Assembly (NCBI GenBank): GCA_002841625.1
Contig: PHAG01000002.1
Location: 124,001-188,000 of the forward strand
DNA from: Firmicutes bacterium HGW-Firmicutes-1
GTDB taxonomy: Bacteria; Bacillota; Clostridia; Lachnospirales; Vallitaleaceae
Length of the DNA stretch: 64,000 bases
Direction: 5' to 3'
Part shown: positions 61,751-64,000 of the stretch, in pieces
Layout of the letters: the number at the start of each line of letters is the position of its first letter
How positions within the stretch are numbered: the first letter of the stretch is position 1
The notes under the pieces: model-generated
What the model saw: only the letters and a program-made list of their open reading frames with translations
Databases searched by the model: none
Told to the model about the DNA's origin: nothing
Program-made: the position numbers and the translations under genes

Positions 61751-63076
61751 ATGAGAATGTATGATTTAATTGAAAAGAAAAAGATGGGACATACTTTAAC
61801 AGAAGAAGAAATCCATTTTATCATTGATGGTTTTACAAATGAAACAATTCCAGATTATCAAATGTCGGCACTTTTAATGGCTATCTATTTTCAAGGTATG
61901 AGCGAACAAGAAACCTTATCACTTACAATGGCTATGGCGAAAAGTGGAGATATGTTAGACTTATCTGAAATAGAAGGTATTAAAGTTGATAAGCATAGTA
62001 CTGGAGGTGTGGGGGATAAGACGTCTCTCATCTTAGCACCTATGGTTGCAGCCTTAGGGATACCTGTTGCAAAAATGTCTGGACGAGGTCTTGGTCACAC
62101 GGGCGGAACAATCGATAAATTAGATTCCTTTCCAGGACTTAGTACGAAGCTAAGTAAAGAAAAATTCATTGAAAATGTGAATACAATTAAGATGGCGATT
62201 GCAGGACAGACTGCTAATCTTGCCCCTGCAGACAAAAAAATATATGCGTTAAGAGATGTAACCGCAACGGTGGATAATATTTCTTTAATTGCAAGTAGTA
62301 TTATGAGTAAAAAAATCGCATCTGGATCAGATGGCATTGTTTTAGATGTTAAAACTGGATCGGGCGCTTTTATGAAGGAAGAAGAGGATGCATTTAAGCT
62401 TGCAGTGGAAATGGTGAACATAGGTAATGGCTTAGACAGAGAGACAATTGCAGTTATTTCTGATATGAATCAACCGTTGGGGAAATCAATAGGCAATGCA
62501 CTTGAAGTTATTGAGGCAATTCAAACTCTTAAAGGTGAAGGTCCTGCAGATTTATTAGAGATATGTTTACAATTAGGTAGTTATATGGTTGTAATTGCAG
62601 GTAAAGCAAAAACTCCGGAAGAAGGAGTTCAATTGTTGCTTGAAACGATCAACAGTGGAACAGCTTACAATAAATTTAAGCAATTTGTTGAAGCTCAAGG
62701 CGGCGATGCTAGTTATGTGGATGAAATAGATAAATTACCCAAAGCATCAATTGTTGAGGAGGTAACATTATCTGTTTCAGGATATATCAAAACGATTGAT
62801 ACTGAAGAACTTGGATTTGCGACGATGATGCTTGGTGGAGGAAGAGAAACAAAAGATAGTGAAATAGATTTGGCGGTTGGTTATATGATAGAGAAAAAAA
62901 TAGGTGATTATGTTTCAAAAGGAGAGCCAATTGCATTTATTCATGGTAATGATAAGGAAAAAATGGAAGCCTCTAAAAAACGCTTTGTCAGTGCTTTTAC
63001 ACTGAGTGATGTACCAACGCTTCCTACGAAGTTCATCAAGGGAATAGTTACCAAAAATGGAATAAATAGATTTTAA
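61751..63076 (+). CDS. pdp: Pyrimidine-nucleoside phosphorylase
   Basis: 441 residues. Signature MSGRGLGHTGGTIDKLDSFP, phosphate site KHSTGGVGDKTSLILAP, and a C-terminal domain ending in FIKGIVTKNGINRF. It splits uridine or thymidine with phosphate; the product goes to DeoB. TAAGGAG covers the deoB stop and is nine bases before ATG 61751. An out-of-frame ATG at 61747 would give only a five-codon peptide. Confidence 0.95.
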   Translation: MRMYDLIEKKKMGHTLTEEEIHFIIDGFTNETIPDYQMSALLMAIYFQGMSEQETLSLTMAMAKSGDMLDLSEIEGIKVDKHSTGGVGDKTSLILAPMVAALGIPVAKMSGRGLGHTGGTIDKLDSFPGLSTKLSKEKFIENVNTIKMAIAGQTANLAPADKKIYALRDVTATVDNISLIASSIMSKKIASGSDGIVLDVKTGSGAFMKEEEDAFKLAVEMVNIGNGLDRETIAVISDMNQPLGKSIGNALEVIEAIQTLKGEGPADLLEICLQLGSYMVVIAGKAKTPEEGVQLLLETINSGTAYNKFKQFVEAQGGDASYVDEIDKLPKASIVEEVTLSVSGYIKTIDTEELGFATMMLGGGRETKDSEIDLAVGYMIEKKIGDYVSKGEPIAFIHGNDKEKMEASKKRFVSAFTLSDVPTLPTKFIKGIVTKNGINRF

Positions 63077-63100
63077 ACAATAGAATTATTTTTGATTAAA

Positions 63101-63194
63101 TAGCTTACCCTATACATAGGAAATGGTTAATATGACAATTGAAACCATTCTACTATGTTTAACTCAAGATTTTCTAATAAGGAGAGGTAAGCTA
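63101..63194 (+). promoter_or_regulatory. Self-pairing leader over the dacF start
   Basis: TAGCTTACC (63101-63109) is perfectly complementary to GGTAAGCTA (63186-63194), which covers the end of the Shine-Dalgarno region and the A of the start codon. Nested inside is a second helix: ACATAG (63114-63119) with CTATGT (63153-63158) and AATGGTT (63122-63128) with AACCATT (63143-63149). If transcribed from pdp, this RNA could close the dacF start. Confidence 0.5.
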
Positions 63195-64000
63195 TGATTA
63201 AAAGAGGAATAATAGTAGTTTTTGGAGTTTTGATTTTGTTTTCTGGCATTTTTGCCCTCAATATATCTGCAATTAATACGCTATCTCAGACTAAGGAAGG
63301 AGATGTATTAAAGCTCACATCTCAGTCAGCTGTATTGATGGAACCTTTAACAAAAACAGTGATTTATGAAAAGAACAGTCATGAAAGATTGAAGCCAGCA
63401 AGTGTAACAAAAATAATGACTTTATTATTGATTTATGATGCGGTAGAAGCAGGTAAGATTGGTTGGGATGATGAGGTTGTAATAAGTGAAACTGCATCAG
63501 GTATGGGTGGTTCACAAGTATATTTAGAGACGAATGAAGTACAAACCGTTGCAACTTTGACCAAGTGTATCGCAGTAGCTTCTGCAAATGATGGTTCTGT
63601 AGCGATGGCAGAGTATATTGGTGGATCAGAGATAGGGTTTGTTCAAATGATGAACGATAAAGCCGAGGCCTTAGGAATGGTAGATACGAACTTTGAAAAT
63701 GCTTCTGGACTAGACTCGGATAACCATTATACAAGTGCATATGATATCGCTTTGATGGCTAGAGAGTTAACTGTTAAATATCCAGAAATCTTTGATATTT
63801 CTACAATTTGGATGGATACCATTATTCATAATACCAAAAGAGGTGCTGAGGAATTTGGACTAACCAATACGAATAAACTACTTCAATGGTATGATGGAGC
63901 GACAGGTTTAAAAACAGGCTCAACTAGTTTAGCAAAATATTGCTTAGCAGGAACTGCAACACGAAATGATTTAGATCTTATAGCAGTAGTAATGGCAGCA
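63194..64000 (+). CDS. dacF: D-alanyl-D-alanine carboxypeptidase DacF (cut by window edge)
   Basis: 269 codons are visible; the gene runs past the right edge. An N-terminal signal peptide or anchor covers about residues 1-25. The penicillin-binding motifs are complete: SVTK (in PASVTKIMT), SAN (in VASANDGS) and KTG (in GLKTGST). It trims peptidoglycan side chains; in Bacillus dacF is expressed in the forespore before spoIIA. AAGGAGAGG precedes ATG 63194. Another low-molecular-mass PBP such as DacB remains possible, but the deoB-pdp context favours DacF. Confidence 0.9.
   Translation, partial: MIKRGIIVVFGVLILFSGIFALNISAINTLSQTKEGDVLKLTSQSAVLMEPLTKTVIYEKNSHERLKPASVTKIMTLLLIYDAVEAGKIGWDDEVVISETASGMGGSQVYLETNEVQTVATLTKCIAVASANDGSVAMAEYIGGSEIGFVQMMNDKAEALGMVDTNFENASGLDSDNHYTSAYDIALMARELTVKYPEIFDISTIWMDTIIHNTKRGAEEFGLTNTNKLLQWYDGATGLKTGSTSLAKYCLAGTATRNDLDLIAVVMAA

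Noticed and set aside
61747-61764. Five-codon peptide before pdp
   Set aside because: An out-of-frame ATG near the true start; no evidence of a regulatory role.
63315-63740. A 141-codon minus-strand open frame
   Set aside because: It lies entirely inside dacF, whose plus-strand frame has all three penicillin-binding motifs.
1-64000. tRNA or rRNA genes
   Set aside because: No intergenic stretch showed a cloverleaf with TTCGA-type arms or rRNA-like sequence.

Overview
The window is A+T-rich chromosomal DNA from a motile, probably spore-forming, Gram-positive low-GC bacterium of the class Clostridia. This is read from FliY, CheC/CheD chemotaxis adaptation, SwrD/FlbD, PolC, RNase Y, SpoIIM, DacF, lipoproteins instead of periplasmic proteins, and G-rich Shine-Dalgarno sites. 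I cannot name the species. All 67 genes I support lie on the plus strand, so the window is probably one leading-strand segment. Most genes are conserved housekeeping genes in an order that resembles Bacillus subtilis.

Positions 1-25280 hold the distal part of a large fla/che operon: fliK (cut by the left edge), flgD, a TIGR02530-type gene, flgE, flbD, motAB, fliL, fliM, fliY, cheY, the export gate fliOPQR-flhB-flhA, flhF, flhG, a PilZ/YcgR brake gene, cheB, cheA, cheW, cheC, cheD, an unknown membrane protein, sigD, a DUF342/FapA gene, and three small genes. One of the three occupies the place of swrB in Bacillus and has similar architecture. Together they build the rod, hook, motor, switch and export gate, tune the motor through CheY-P and c-di-GMP, and encode the late-flagellar sigma factor.

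Positions 25281-38986 hold translation, lipid, isoprenoid and replication genes: rpsB, tsf, pyrH, frr, uppS, cdsA, dxr, rseP, ispG, polC, rnhA and one unknown gene. rpsB has its own strong promoter and a foldable leader.

Positions 39000-49524 are a more mixed accessory stretch: a polar amino acid ABC transporter, an orphan four-helix membrane protein with its own promoter and terminator, an M23 peptidase, a RelQ-type alarmone synthetase, a metallophosphoesterase, an RsmF-type rRNA methyltransferase, a HAD phosphatase, a YgiQ radical SAM protein and a short-chain dehydrogenase.

Positions 49525-64000 carry recA (perfect promoter with an SOS box in its spacer), a noncoding block of three ~85-bp imperfect repeats, recX, rny, an aspartate-type aminotransferase, purB, proC, a Nudix gene, an acidic-repeat lipoprotein, spoIIM, xerD, deoB, pdp and the start of dacF. 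The nudF-spoIIM-xerD-deoB-pdp-dacF order resembles the region upstream of spoIIA in Bacillus.

I see no mobile element, CRISPR array, tRNA or rRNA gene, or obviously new multi-gene system. The best leads are noncoding: the recA-recX tandem repeats, a hairpin between the recA Shine-Dalgarno and start codon, a dacF leader that can mask its own start, and a two-part hairpin before purB. The best protein leads are the little-known small genes at the end of the fla/che operon.
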